Shown here in pieces: positions 49,570 to 58,565 of a stretch of DNA of 63,973 nucleotides. The DNA comes from Nocardia otitidiscaviarum NBRC 14405. GTDB taxonomy: Bacteria; Actinomycetota; Actinomycetes; Mycobacteriales; Mycobacteriaceae. The position numbers were made by a program, and so were the translations under genes. The notes under the pieces were generated by a model. It did no database searches. It was not told the DNA's origin and was given only the letters and a program-made list of their open reading frames with translations. The number at the start of each line of letters is the position of its first letter. Position 1 is the stretch's first letter. The stretch covers positions 1-63,973 of the forward strand of contig NZ_BAGD01000066.1 of the NCBI RefSeq assembly GCF_000308635.1, read 5' to 3'.

Positions 49570-49983
49570 TCAGACGGTGTCGGGCTTCCAGGTCGCGACG
49601 GCCCAGATGACCACCACGTCCAGGGCGATGATGACGATCGACCAGATCGGGTAGTAGGGCAGCCACAGGAAGTTGGCGATGATCGACAGCGCCGCCAGGA
49701 TCATGGCGGCGGCGCGGCCCCAGGTGGTGCCCGCCATCAGGCCGATGGCGGCGATGACCACGATCGCGCCGAGGATGATGTGGATCCATCCCCACCCGGT
49801 GGTGTTGAGCTTGTAGACGTAGTCGTTGACATCCACGATCACCAGATCGTCGGATGCCGCGGCCGAGATGCCCTCGAGGATCGAGAGCACGCCGACCACC
49901 AGCAGCAGGACCGCGGCCGCGATGGAGGTGCCCGCGGCGAAACCCTGCTCGAGCGAACTGTCGGTGCTCGTCGTATGCGCCAT
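49570..49983 (-). CDS. Small four-helix membrane protein (DUF7144-like)
   Basis: This 137-residue protein has four hydrophobic segments (about 22-40, 68-82, 88-106 and 112-130) and the spacing GWGWIHIILGAIVVIAAIGL and WLPYYPIWSIVIIALDVVVI seen in a family common in actinobacteria. No catalytic motif is visible. It sits between the WD40 kinase and the vWA protein, both on the same strand. Function is unknown. Confidence 0.82.
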   Translation of the reverse strand: MAHTTSTDSSLEQGFAAGTSIAAAVLLLVVGVLSILEGISAAASDDLVIVDVNDYVYKLNTTGWGWIHIILGAIVVIAAIGLMAGTTWGRAAAMILAALSIIANFLWLPYYPIWSIVIIALDVVVIWAVATWKPDTV

Positions 49984-50040
49984 TCCCGCAATCTCCCACG
50001 AGTTCGCCGACAGTGTGCGACGACATGCCGAAGGAGTTGA

Positions 50041-51717
50041 TCAGGGGGTGGTCAGGGCCTGATTCATGGCGCTGCCGAAGGCGAGCTCGTCGGTGGTGGG
50101 CACCTGGGTGAAGGTGCCATTGGTTTGCTCGGTGAGGGTGCGCAGGGTTTGCGGGCCCTGGCCGCCGATCGCGATGACGTCGATCCGCACCGGGCGGGCC
50201 GGATCGGCGAGGGCGGCGATAGTCGCCAGCAGTTGGTCGCCGGTGACGGGGGAGTCGTCGTCGGGGCCGTCGGTGACGATCAGGATCGAATTGGTCCGTC
50301 CCGGCGCATAATTCGCGACGGCGTCGCGGTAGGCCGCCTCCAGGGTGGGATAGGCGCGGTCGGGTTGGGTGCTGGTCGCCGAGATATCGGACAGCTCCCG
50401 CACCAGTCCGGCCCGGTGCGCGTCGGTGAGCGGAGCGGTCCGCGAGACCACCCGATAGTGCTGGTTCCCGTCCAGGTTCTTGCCGAAGGTCCAGACGCCC
50501 AGCCCGAAATCGGGCGGCATCACGTTCATCACCGATTGCAGGGCGGCGAGGGTGTTGGCCAGGCGGGTGGCCGCCCCTTCGGTGGTGGCCATCGAGGACG
50601 ACACGTCCACCAGTGCGGTGGCGCTCACCCCCAGTACCGGATTCGCCAGCACCTCCTGGACGCGGAGCAGCACCGCCTGCTCCGGCACCGGCGGCCCGGC
50701 GGGCGGTGCGGCGCCGAAACCGTTGTCGGTGAACAGCTTCGCCTGTTCGGGTGCGCGCAGATAGTCGGCGAACAGGCCCGCCACCAGATTCTGGGTCTGG
50801 TCCACCCAGTCGCCGGTGAGCAGCGCCGCCGGGTAGTCGGCCACCGGGGTCGCGCCCAGCGGGCGGAAGGCGGTCAGGCCGCGATTGGCCTTGATGCGCT
50901 GCTCGGTGGCGGTGACCGCGTGCACGGTCGCCGCGGGCAGATCGTCGGCCCCGGCCGCATCCAGCAGGGCGCGGCCGAGATCGGTCGCCTCGGGCGCACC
51001 CGCCGCGAGCCGCGAGATCGCCGAGGTCACCTGACCGGAGGACGCGGCCTCCGCGGTGAGCGGATCCGATCCCGACACCCCCGATCCGACCGCGAGCGCG
51101 GCGGCCAGACTGTCGTCACCCGGCGGCATGGCCAGCCGCAGTCCGCCCCAGCCGCCCAGCCCCACCTCGGCGAGCGAACCCTGTTGCAGTCCGGGCAGAT
51201 CCGCCCAGGTGGTCTGGGCCGCCTCCAGTGCCCGCCGGAGCTGGTCGGGGACGGCCAGCGCGATCGGGCTCACCGCGACCGGGGCGGGCGTGCCCTCCAC
51301 CAGTCCGGGCACCCGCATGAGCGCCACCGACCGCGACGAATCCGGAATCCAGAGTGCGGGCTGCGGCCCCAGCTCCGGATTCCACGGTGCGTCGGCGGTG
51401 AACGCGGCGACCACGGCATCCGATGCCCGCGCGGTCACCTCGACCTGCGCGCAGTGATCACGCACCCGGGGTGTGGTGGCGTTGTAGCGTTGCGCCGCCG
51501 CCCGCACCGGTTCCGCGATATCCGGATCGACGGTGACATGCAGCGTGGTGGTGCCCTCGGCGCAGGCGGCGGCCGCCGCCGCATCCCGATCCTTGGCCCG
51601 TTCGGCCAGCCAGCTCCAGCCGACCACCGCCACCGCCAGCACCACCACCGCCACCAGAGCGATGACCGGACCTTTGCTGACCCCACGTGACCGGCCTCGG
51701 GCGCGATGAGTTCCCAC
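50041..51717 (-). CDS. Membrane-anchored substrate-binding/von Willebrand A protein (Rv1836c-like)
   Basis: This 558-residue protein has an N-terminal membrane segment (about 17-38), an extracytoplasmic solute-binding-like domain (about 55-345), and a C-terminal von Willebrand A domain with the MIDAS motif DVSSSM (about 371-376) and later TDGPDDD. It resembles Rv1836c, which lies near glcB in M. tuberculosis. Protein-protein adhesion through a metal site is likely. The GTG at 51717 is used. Its function is unknown. Confidence 0.85.
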   Translation of the reverse strand: MGTHRARGRSRGVSKGPVIALVAVVVLAVAVVGWSWLAERAKDRDAAAAAACAEGTTTLHVTVDPDIAEPVRAAAQRYNATTPRVRDHCAQVEVTARASDAVVAAFTADAPWNPELGPQPALWIPDSSRSVALMRVPGLVEGTPAPVAVSPIALAVPDQLRRALEAAQTTWADLPGLQQGSLAEVGLGGWGGLRLAMPPGDDSLAAALAVGSGVSGSDPLTAEAASSGQVTSAISRLAAGAPEATDLGRALLDAAGADDLPAATVHAVTATEQRIKANRGLTAFRPLGATPVADYPAALLTGDWVDQTQNLVAGLFADYLRAPEQAKLFTDNGFGAAPPAGPPVPEQAVLLRVQEVLANPVLGVSATALVDVSSSMATTEGAATRLANTLAALQSVMNVMPPDFGLGVWTFGKNLDGNQHYRVVSRTAPLTDAHRAGLVRELSDISATSTQPDRAYPTLEAAYRDAVANYAPGRTNSILIVTDGPDDDSPVTGDQLLATIAALADPARPVRIDVIAIGGQGPQTLRTLTEQTNGTFTQVPTTDELAFGSAMNQALTTP

Positions 51718-51859
51718 GATCGTCAGTCTATGTTCACGCGAAATTCGCCTCGCAGGTCAGGCGGGGTTTGCGACGGCACCGGGGCGGAGGCGAAGCGATC
51801 ACGGGTCACCATCTTGCCCGGAACCGGCCCGGGACACGAATCGGCGGGTACGCGAGGAA

Positions 51860-51888
51860 GCCGCCGTCGCGCGGGGCACGACGGCGGC
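51860..51888. terminator. Hairpin downstream of the WhiB gene
   Basis: GCCGCCGTCG (51860-51869) and CGACGGCGGC (51879-51888) form a perfect 10-bp stem with a nine-base loop. The site is 12 bases past the WhiB stop on the minus strand. Confidence 0.75.
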
Positions 51889-51899
51889 CTCGGGGCGAG

Positions 51900-52166
51900 T
51901 CAATCGCGGATCAGTGTGCCGCGGTCGTACTCGTGCCCGCCCCAGACGCCGGACTGTCCGGTGCTGGCGGCGAAGTCACCGCATTCGCGCCGGATGGGGC
52001 AGGCCGCGCAGATGGTGCGCGCGTAGTCGAAGTCCTGCGAGGGGTAGGGGAACCAGGCGTCGTGGTTCGGGTCGCCCTTGCAGGCCGCGCGGGCCCAGTA
52101 GTCCTTCGAGTCGGAGATGGGGAGCAGATCCGCCAGGCTCAGCTCCCGAACTGCTGTTTTCGTCAT
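51900..52166 (-). CDS. WhiB-family iron-sulfur regulator
   Basis: This 88-residue protein has the four iron-sulfur cysteines C29, C53, C56 and C62 in AACKG and TICAACPIRREC, then the GVWGG turn (73-77). WhiB proteins bind a 4Fe-4S cluster and act with the primary sigma factor. The C-terminal tail after GVWGG is short and has no AT-hook like WhiB7. The ATG at 52166 is used. It lies beside an HNH nuclease gene on the same strand, 34 bases away. Confidence 0.94.
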   Translation of the reverse strand: MTKTAVRELSLADLLPISDSKDYWARAACKGDPNHDAWFPYPSQDFDYARTICAACPIRRECGDFAASTGQSGVWGGHEYDRGTLIRD

Positions 52167-52200
52167 CGGATCTCGCTCCTTTCATGTCCGATCACGTGGT

Positions 52201-52758
52201 TTACGATGCGGCCAGTTCCTTCCAGATCCGCCGCTGCTTCTTCGCCATGTCCTGGGGAGCGCGGGGCTCCCACAGCAGGCGCATGCCGGCCTCCTCGGGA
52301 GTCCGGTCCGCCTTGTAGGTGTTGCACCGTCCGCAGGCGGCGATGAGGTTGTCCCAGGTGTTGGGGCCGCCTCGGCTGCGGGGCCGGATGTGGTCGACGG
52401 TGCGGGCCCATCCGGCGCAGTACCCGCAGCGGTAGGCGTCGCGCCGCAGCACGGCGGGCAGGGTGGCCCGGCTGCCGTCGGTGACCGTCACGCAGTGCTC
52501 GAGGTAGACGTAGCGCCGCAGTCGGATGGTCTCCGGCAGTGCCAGCTCCAGGCTCTTCGAGCGAATGGGGAAGTGCGGGTCCCGATCCACCACCGACTCG
52601 GCGGCACCGCTGATGAGCAGCACCACGGCGCGCTCGGCGCGGATCTCGGTCAGCGCCTCGTAGGAGGCGTTGAGGAGCAGCACTCCCGTGTGTATCCAGT
52701 TGTCGACGGTTATCGCCGGCGGGTCGTCGGCGTGACGGAACAGCATGGGTGTCACCAT
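52201..52758 (-). CDS. HNH endonuclease
   Basis: This 185-residue protein has an HNH domain at about 105-152: RRDAYRCGYC, TVDHIRPRSRGGPNTWDNL and ACGRCNTYKADRT, with two C-x2-C pairs for zinc. The N-terminal 100 residues are conserved in this actinobacterial type. It is not next to a phage or intron sequence, so it is a stand-alone host nuclease of unknown target. The ATG at 52758 has no good ribosome site; an in-frame ATG at 52746 is equally weak. Confidence 0.88.
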   Translation of the reverse strand: MVTPMLFRHADDPPAITVDNWIHTGVLLLNASYEALTEIRAERAVVLLISGAAESVVDRDPHFPIRSKSLELALPETIRLRRYVYLEHCVTVTDGSRATLPAVLRRDAYRCGYCAGWARTVDHIRPRSRGGPNTWDNLIAACGRCNTYKADRTPEEAGMRLLWEPRAPQDMAKKQRRIWKELAAS

Positions 52759-52799
52759 GTTTCGTGAAAAGGAAGGAGGGGACGAGAGGAAGCGGCGGG

Positions 52800-52949
52800 T
52801 CAGGCCCGCGCGGCGAGGCGGCCGATATTCCGGCCCAGCCGTTCGAGCTCGTCCATATCACTGCCGTGCTGCGAGTACTCCGGATGCAAAGCCGCCTCCT
52901 CCTTCCCTGGGTCGCCGACCGCTCGGTCGGGATGATTGTCGAAACTCAT
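52800..52949 (-). CDS. Possible small protein upstream of the HNH nuclease gene
   Basis: A 49-codon ORF (ATG 52949 to TGA) ends in DELERLGRNIGRLAARA, a plausible helix. The ATG lacks a ribosome site, but GGAAGGAGG lies inside the frame before a TTG codon, so a shorter product of about 30 residues may be made. No family is recognised. It sits 41 bases before the HNH start on the same strand. Confidence 0.3.
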   Translation of the reverse strand: MSFDNHPDRAVGDPGKEEAALHPEYSQHGSDMDELERLGRNIGRLAARA

Positions 52950-53219
52950 GGTGGCACAACGGACCTGCCGTTGTCGTGAGGATTTTGTCGTGCGGATCTC
53001 CACCCCCGCCGTACCTCTACAACGGTGGAGTGGCCGGATTTGTTTCACCGAAACCGATTACGGATTCGCAACGAGGCGAGTGCCACTGCCCGCGCACCCG
53101 TGCGCGAACGCCGAGCAGGCGAATGTGTCGTAGATCACATCAGCGTGCCGGGGGCAATCCGGCGGCCCAGCGGGTACCGACTAGTTGGTAACTCATTCCC
53201 GGCCCTGGAGGAGAAGTCC

Positions 53220-54230
53220 GTGCTAGATGCCACCCTCGCCGATCCACACACGCTGGTCGGGCGCACCTACCGGTTGCGCGACCACTACGAGGTCGGTCGC
53301 GAGCAGGTGCGCGAATTCGCCCGCGCGGTCCAGAACGATCATCCGGCCCACCTGCACGAGGACGTGGCCGCCGGCTACGGCTGCGCGACACTGCCCACCC
53401 CGCCCACCTTCGCGGCTCTGCTCGGCGGCAGGGTGCAAGCGGCTCTGGGGCAGTTGCTCACCGACTGCGACCTCACCTCCACGGTGCAGACCGAGCAGAC
53501 CTTCGACTTCCATCGGCCCATCCTGGTCGGCGACCGGCTCACCAGCCACATCGGACTGCTGTCGCGCCGCAAGGCATTCGGCGGGGATCTCATGGTGGTG
53601 GGCAACGAGGTCACCGACGCGCACGGCGGCGCCGTGCTGACCGCGACCACCGGACTGGTGGCGCGCGCGGACGGCGGGCCGGACGAGCGATTCGCCGCGA
53701 TCGGCGAGAACGTCCTGCACCACGGCCTGCTCGACGCCGAACCGCCCGCCTTCGACGAGGTCGAGGCGGTCTCGCCCGTCCACCCCGCGCCCCGGCCGGT
53801 GACCGGCGGCCGCGACCTGGCCGCGGTGGCGGTCGGTGACCGGCTGCCGTCCCGCGTCTACCGGCTCACCCTGGGCGATCTGGTGCGCTACGCCGGAGTG
53901 GCCGGGGATCCCAACCCGATCCACTGGCATCCCGCCAGCGCCGAGGCGGTCGGCATGGGTCCCGGCGTCCTCGCGCACGGCATGCTCACCATGAGTCTGG
54001 GCGCGGGCTACCTCACCGCGTGGACCGGCGATCCGACCGCCCTGCGCCGCTACCGGGTACGGCTGTCCACCCCGGTTCGGGTGCTGCCCGGCACGGTCGG
54101 GGAAATCGAATTCGGTGGCCGGGTCAGCGAGATCGACACCGCGAATCGGACCGCCACCATCGCCCTCACGGCCACCCACGACGGCCGCCGGGTGTTCGGC
54201 GGGGCCACCGCCACCGTCGCGCTCGCCTGA
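53220..54230 (+). CDS. Fused MaoC-like dehydratase/hydratase protein
   Basis: This 336-residue protein is two hot-dog folds in one chain. The first (about 1-150) is of the FAS1-type dehydratase N-terminal (HadA-like) type, with QNDHPAHLHEDVAAGYG and PTPPTFAALLGG. The second (about 195-336) is a MaoC domain with GDPNPIHWHPASAEAVGMGPGVLAHGML carrying the D-x4-H hydratase motif. It would hydrate or dehydrate 3-hydroxyacyl substrates in fatty-acid or lipid metabolism. The GTG at 53220 follows GGAGGAG. No neighbour is an obvious partner. Confidence 0.9.
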   Translation: MLDATLADPHTLVGRTYRLRDHYEVGREQVREFARAVQNDHPAHLHEDVAAGYGCATLPTPPTFAALLGGRVQAALGQLLTDCDLTSTVQTEQTFDFHRPILVGDRLTSHIGLLSRRKAFGGDLMVVGNEVTDAHGGAVLTATTGLVARADGGPDERFAAIGENVLHHGLLDAEPPAFDEVEAVSPVHPAPRPVTGGRDLAAVAVGDRLPSRVYRLTLGDLVRYAGVAGDPNPIHWHPASAEAVGMGPGVLAHGMLTMSLGAGYLTAWTGDPTALRRYRVRLSTPVRVLPGTVGEIEFGGRVSEIDTANRTATIALTATHDGRRVFGGATATVALA

Positions 54231-54254
54231 CGAAAGTACCTGCGGTACAGGCGG

Positions 54255-54281
54255 ATCGGTCCGCGCAGTGAGCGGACCGGT
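54255..54281. terminator. Hairpin terminator after the MaoC gene
   Basis: CGGTCCGC (54257-54264) pairs with GCGGACCG (54272-54279), extended by a G-T and an A-T pair, with a seven-base loop. It lies 25 bases past the MaoC stop, before the convergent anti-sigma gene. Confidence 0.65.
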
Positions 54282-54439
54282 TCGGTCGGGCGGGAGGTCG
54301 ACGGTACAGGTCGTTCGCCCGCGCGGGGCGGCTCGCCCGATGGGTCGGCTACGTGTGGGCGACCTGTGCAGCTCGGTCGGCCACGCAGCTAGGTCGGCCA
54401 GGTTGGCTGGCCGGGCGGTCGGTCGGCCGCGCGGGGCGG

Positions 54440-55159
54440 TCAGTCGAGGGGGACCGCGACCACCGGGTCGGTGGTGGGTTGGTCGGAGCCGCCGGTGGGC
54501 TCCACCGAGAGCGCGAGCAGGTCGGCGTGGTCCAGCGGCACCACCGCCGGATCGTCCGCCGCGGGGAGGGGGTCGAGCACACCGGCCGAGACGGGTTGGC
54601 CGCCCTCGGGGATGAGCCACAGCTGATAGGTGCGGTTCGGCGGTGCGGCGGGCACCGCGTCGAAGGACACGGCGGCGGCATCCAAGCGCGCCGAGGTGGT
54701 GACGACGATATCGCCGCCGCCGGTGACCGGGGCGCGGGTTTGCCGCGCATCCGGCTCGGCGAGCACCCGCTGCGCGGTCACCGCGCCCGAATCCCGCTGC
54801 TGCGCACGGTCGATCGCCAGGAACGCGCCGACCCCGATCGCGAGGATCAGCACCGCCGCGGCGGCCAGCCAGCGCACCGGCCAGGTCCGGGTCGCCGGTG
54901 CGGCGGCCGCCAACTGGTGGTCCAGGGCGGCTTGGACGGACGCCTCGACGTGGTCGGGCGCGGGACGCCTGTCGACCACGGTGAGCGCCGCGAGGGTCTC
55001 GCGGATATCGCGCACGGAGTCGCGGAAGGCGGTCGCCGCCGCGGCGTCGGCGGTGCGCACCCGCTCCTCCACCGCCGCGCGCTCGTCGTCGGAGAGCGCG
55101 TCGAGTGCGTACGGATAGGCGAGGTCGAGCAGATCGGTGTCGGGCGAGTGGTCAGGCAT
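54440..55159 (-). CDS. Anti-sigma-K-like factor (RskA type)
   Basis: This 239-residue protein has a cytoplasmic anti-sigma part (about 1-75) beginning LLDLAYPYALDALSDDE, a membrane segment (about 93-113), and an outer RskA domain with TYQLWLIPEGGQPVSAGVL. It should hold the neighbouring sigma factor inactive until signal-dependent cleavage. The ATG at 55159 overlaps the sigma gene stop by 8 bases, the usual sigK-rskA order. Confidence 0.92.
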   Translation of the reverse strand: MPDHSPDTDLLDLAYPYALDALSDDERAAVEERVRTADAAAATAFRDSVRDIRETLAALTVVDRRPAPDHVEASVQAALDHQLAAAAPATRTWPVRWLAAAAVLILAIGVGAFLAIDRAQQRDSGAVTAQRVLAEPDARQTRAPVTGGGDIVVTTSARLDAAAVSFDAVPAAPPNRTYQLWLIPEGGQPVSAGVLDPLPAADDPAVVPLDHADLLALSVEPTGGSDQPTTDPVVAVPLD

Positions 55160-55808
55160 CGGTCACCGATCCTGTCAAACAGCTGCGCAGTCGGCGCAAT
55201 CCGTCACGAATGCGAGTCTTCACCGTGGACAACGGGATACCGAGATCATCGGCCACCTCCGGATAGGTCCGGCCGCCGTAGTAGGCGAGCGCCACCGTTT
55301 CCCGCTGGATATCGGTCAGGGTGGCCAGGCAGTCGAGCACGGCGCGCTCCTCGGAGCGCTGCGTCACCGTCTCGGCGACGATATCGTGATCTCGGCCCAG
55401 ATGCCGCTGACCGTAAGCGAAATCGCGGTGTCCGCGGGAGTATTCGGTACGGGCGCGATCCACCGCGCGCCGATGGGTGAGCATCATGAGCCAGCCGATC
55501 GGACTGGCCAGCCGCTGATCGTACTGGTCGGCGGAGTTCCACACGTACAGGTACACCTCCTGGGTGACCTCCTCGGCGGCCGGGGGACGACGCAGAATCC
55601 GCAGCGCCAGACCGTACACGCGGTCGTGAGTCGAGCGGTAGAAGGCGGTGAAGGCGTCCCGATCGCCCGCGGCGACACCCCGCAACAACGCCGCCAGGCG
55701 GCGCATCTGCTCCGGATCGGGTGTCGGCCGGGCGGCCGGGCAACTCTCGGACCGCTCGACCCGGTTGTCGCCGGTATCAGCGGAGAGGGTGCGGCCTTCA
55801 TCGGCCAT
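55152..55808 (-). CDS. sigK: ECF sigma factor (SigK-like)
   Basis: This 218-residue protein has region 2 (YRSTHDRVYGLALRILRR, AEEVTQEVYLYVW) and region 4 (TDIQRETVALAYYGGRTYPE, LSTVKTRIRDGLRRLR), the layout of ECF sigma factors of the SigK type. The ATG at 55808 is used; the frame extends to 55946 without a good start. The adjacent membrane anti-sigma gene supports the name. It directs RNA polymerase to an unknown regulon. Confidence 0.92.
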   Translation of the reverse strand: MADEGRTLSADTGDNRVERSESCPAARPTPDPEQMRRLAALLRGVAAGDRDAFTAFYRSTHDRVYGLALRILRRPPAAEEVTQEVYLYVWNSADQYDQRLASPIGWLMMLTHRRAVDRARTEYSRGHRDFAYGQRHLGRDHDIVAETVTQRSEERAVLDCLATLTDIQRETVALAYYGGRTYPEVADDLGIPLSTVKTRIRDGLRRLRSCLTGSVTDA

Positions 55809-55977
55809 ATGCGGTGTCTTCCTGGTCGGACGGCTCGCCGGTGCGGATACCTCGCAGCCTAGCGGCCGGTGCCGCGGCACGCCGGATATTCTCGCGCACC
55901 GCGGTTCCCCGGCGAATCCACCGGCTCGGACGACCGCCGAACGCACGCTCGCGGCCGCCCGAGGAGGAGCGGACCCG

Positions 55978-56079
55978 CTAGAGCGGCATCGGGCCGGAAG
56001 AGCCGCTGGAGGCCCACCACCAGGCCGCGTTCACGCGGGCGATGATCAGATTGACGACATCGAGAACGGTACTGCCCAT
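55978..56079 (-). CDS. Small 33-residue hydrophobic ORF
   Basis: The ORF runs from ATG 56079 to TAG 55978-55980 and has GAGGAAAG 5-6 bases upstream. The product starts MGSTVLDVVNLIIARVNAAW and ends with a Ser/Gly/Pro tail. The first 24 residues could form an amphipathic helix with a WWW cluster. It lies between sigK and glcB, with a gap on both sides. No family is recognised. Translation is supported by the ribosome site only. Confidence 0.5.
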   Translation of the reverse strand: MGSTVLDVVNLIIARVNAAWWWASSGSSGPMPL

Positions 56080-56140
56080 GGAGCTTTCCTCTGCTGGGGA
56101 ACGACTGACGCCGCGCAGCCTACCCACTCCGGAGACACGA

Positions 56141-56174
56141 ATCCCCCCGGTCGACCGAGATCGACCAGGGGGAT
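56141..56174. terminator. Hairpin terminator downstream of glcB
   Basis: ATCCCCC (56141-56147) with GGGGGAT (56168-56174), and GGTCGA (56149-56154) with TCGACC (56161-56166), form a long stem around CCGAGA. It lies 20 bases past the malate synthase stop on the minus strand. Confidence 0.8.
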
Positions 56175-56193
56175 GCGCGCGGATGGTCCGCGA

Positions 56194-58383
56194 TTACGCG
56201 CCGAACTTGGCGTTGTACTCCTTGGCCTCGCGGCGGCGGCGGTGCAGGATGGGCTCGGTGTAGCCGTTGGGCTGCTTGGTGCCCTCGAGCACGAGTTCCT
56301 TGGCGGCCTGGAAGGCGATGCTGGAGGCGAAGTCCGGGGCCATCGGGCGGTAGCTCGGATCACCGGCGTTCTGGCGGTCGACGACCGGGGCCATGCGTTC
56401 GAGGGAGGCGATGACCTCGTCCTCGGACACCACTCCGTGGCGCAGCCAGTTGGCCACCAGTTGGGAGGAGATGCGCAGGGTGGCGCGGTCCTCCATCAGG
56501 CCGACGTCCTTGATGTCGGGCACCTTGGAGCAGCCGACGCCCTGGTCGATCCAGCGGACCACGTAGCCGAGGATGCCCTGGGAGTTGTTGTCGAGTTCCT
56601 GCTGCTTCTCCTCGGCCGACCAGTTGGTGTCGGCGGCGAGGGGGATCTCCAGGATCTGATCGACGCTGGCGCGCGCACCGCCCTTGGCGATCTCGGCCTG
56701 CCGCTTGAACACGTCCACCAGGTGGTAGTGGGTGGCGTGCAGGGTGGCGGCGGTGGGCGAGGGCACCCAGGCGGTGTTCGCACCGGCCTTGGGGTGGCCG
56801 ACCTTCTGGACCAGCATGTCCGCCATCAGGTCCGGCATGGCCCACATGCCCTTCCCGATCTGCGCCTTGCCGGGCAGGCCGGTGGCGATACCGGTGTCGA
56901 CATTGAAGTCCTCGTAGGACAGGATCCACTGCTGGCCCTTCATCTCGGCCTTGCGGACCATGGGCCCGGCCTCCATGGAGGTGTGGATCTCGTCGCCGGT
57001 ACGGTCGAGGAAGCCGGTGTTGATGAAGACCACGCGGTCCTTGGCGGCGTGGATGCACGCCTTCAGGTTCACCGTGGTGCGCCGCTCCTCGTCCATGATG
57101 CCGACCTTGAGGGTGTTGGCGGGCAGACCCACCACCTGTTCGATCCGGCCGAACAGCTCGTTGGTGAAGGCGACCTCGTCGGGGCCGTGCATCTTCGGCT
57201 TCACGATGTAGATGGAGCCGGTCCGGGTGTTCTTCAGCTTGGTGTCGCCGTTGAGCGCGTGCTTGGCGATCAGCACGGTGAGCAGGCCGTCCATGATGCC
57301 TTCGGGCACCTCGTTGCCGTCGGCGTCGAGGATGGCGTCGGAGGTCATGAGGTGGCCGACATTGCGCACGAACAGCAGCGAGCGGCCGTGCAGCACCAGT
57401 TCGGAACCGTCGAGGGCGGTGTAGACGCGGTCGGGGTTCATGGTGCGGGTGAAGGTCTTGCCGCCCTTGCTGACCTCTTCGGCCAGATCGCCCTTCATCA
57501 GGCCCAGCCAGTTGTGGTAGCAGAGCACCTTGTCCTCGGCGTCCACCGCGGCGACCGAGTCCTCGAAGTCCATGATGGTGGTGACCGCGGACTCCAGCAC
57601 CACATCCTTGACACCGGCGGTGTCGGTGGAACCGATCGGCGAGGACGGGTCGATCTGGATCTCGATGTGCAGACCGTGGTGCTCGAGCAGCACCGAGGTC
57701 GGGTTCGCCGGATCACCGAGGTAACCGACCAGGGCCGAGGGGTCGGCCAGACCGATGTCGGTGCCGTCCTCGAGGCCGACCACGAGCTCGCCGTCCTCGA
57801 TCGAGTATTTGGTGGAGCCGACGTGGGAGCCGGTGATCAGCGGTACCGCGTCGTCGAGGAAGTTGCGCGCCCATTCGATGACCTTGTCACCGCGGACCTT
57901 GTTGTAGCCGGTGCCCTTCTCCGCGCCGTTCTCCTCGGAGATGGCGTCGGTGCCGTACAGGGCGTCATACAGCGAGCCCCAGCGCGCGTTCGCCGCGTTG
58001 ATGGCGAAGCGGGCGTTCATCACCGGGACCACGAGCTGCGGGCCCGCGGTGGTGGCGATTTCGGCGTCCACGTTCTCGGTGCCGATCTGGAAATCGGCCG
58101 GTTCGGGACGCAGGTAGCCGATCTCGGTGAGGAACTGCTTGTAGGCAGCCTTGTCGTAGCCGGTGCCGGGGTGAGCACGGTGCCACTCGTCGATCTTGGC
58201 CTGGATGTCGTCGCGTTCGGTGAGCAGAGCACGGTTACGGGGAGCGAGGTCGTTGATGACGGCCTCGGCACCCGACCAGAACGCGGCGGAATCTACGCCG
58301 GTGCCGGGAAGGGCCTCGTTCTCCACGAAATCGTGGAGCACCTTGGCAACCTGGAGCCCGCCGACCTGAATCCGCTCTGTCAT
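56194..58383 (-). CDS. glcB: Malate synthase G
   Basis: This 729-residue enzyme matches malate synthase G in length and in motifs such as [54 protein letters not shown], and [20 protein letters not shown]. It condenses glyoxylate and acetyl-CoA to malate, the second step of the glyoxylate shunt. The ATG at 58383 is used. It is close to gcvP, so both enzymes of glyoxylate/glycine metabolism are near each other, as in M. tuberculosis (Rv1837c). It is divergent from the SDR-TetR-acyl-CoA dehydrogenase genes. Confidence 0.97.
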   Translation of the reverse strand: MTERIQVGGLQVAKVLHDFVENEALPGTGVDSAAFWSGAEAVINDLAPRNRALLTERDDIQAKIDEWHRAHPGTGYDKAAYKQFLTEIGYLRPEPADFQIGTENVDAEIATTAGPQLVVPVMNARFAINAANARWGSLYDALYGTDAISEENGAEKGTGYNKVRGDKVIEWARNFLDDAVPLITGSHVGSTKYSIEDGELVVGLEDGTDIGLADPSALVGYLGDPANPTSVLLEHHGLHIEIQIDPSSPIGSTDTAGVKDVVLESAVTTIMDFEDSVAAVDAEDKVLCYHNWLGLMKGDLAEEVSKGGKTFTRTMNPDRVYTALDGSELVLHGRSLLFVRNVGHLMTSDAILDADGNEVPEGIMDGLLTVLIAKHALNGDTKLKNTRTGSIYIVKPKMHGPDEVAFTNELFGRIEQVVGLPANTLKVGIMDEERRTTVNLKACIHAAKDRVVFINTGFLDRTGDEIHTSMEAGPMVRKAEMKGQQWILSYEDFNVDTGIATGLPGKAQIGKGMWAMPDLMADMLVQKVGHPKAGANTAWVPSPTAATLHATHYHLVDVFKRQAEIAKGGARASVDQILEIPLAADTNWSAEEKQQELDNNSQGILGYVVRWIDQGVGCSKVPDIKDVGLMEDRATLRISSQLVANWLRHGVVSEDEVIASLERMAPVVDRQNAGDPSYRPMAPDFASSIAFQAAKELVLEGTKQPNGYTEPILHRRRREAKEYNAKFGA

Positions 58384-58505
58384 CTAATGCCTCATTTCGA
58401 GAAGCCGGGTGGAAAAAGTACGCCCGTCATGTTACTCGCGGGTATGTGGCGGGCGGCGGCGGCCTGCACTTCCGGATGGGTCACCGGTCTTGATTGTATC
58501 GGGCG

Positions 58506-58520
58506 GTACATTTAATGTAC
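58506..58520. promoter_or_regulatory. Perfect palindrome GTACATTTAATGTAC, candidate TetR operator
   Basis: The 15-bp site is exactly symmetrical around the central T. It lies 46 bases upstream of the SDR start and 123 bases from the divergent glcB start. The TetR gene in the same operon is a good candidate to bind it. AT-rich surroundings fit a promoter. Confidence 0.65.
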
Positions 58521-58565
58521 TGATCGGAACATTTCTGCCGTTCCTGGACGCGAAGGTGTGGGTGC

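Noticed and set aside
52201..52758. HNH gene as a homing endonuclease or mobile element
   Set aside because: No intron, intein, terminal repeat, integrase or phage gene is nearby, so a stand-alone host nuclease is the simpler reading.
55648..58515. 955-codon plus-strand frame opposite malate synthase
   Set aside because: It is a long open shadow caused by GC-rich codon bias; malate synthase G on the other strand has full length and motifs.
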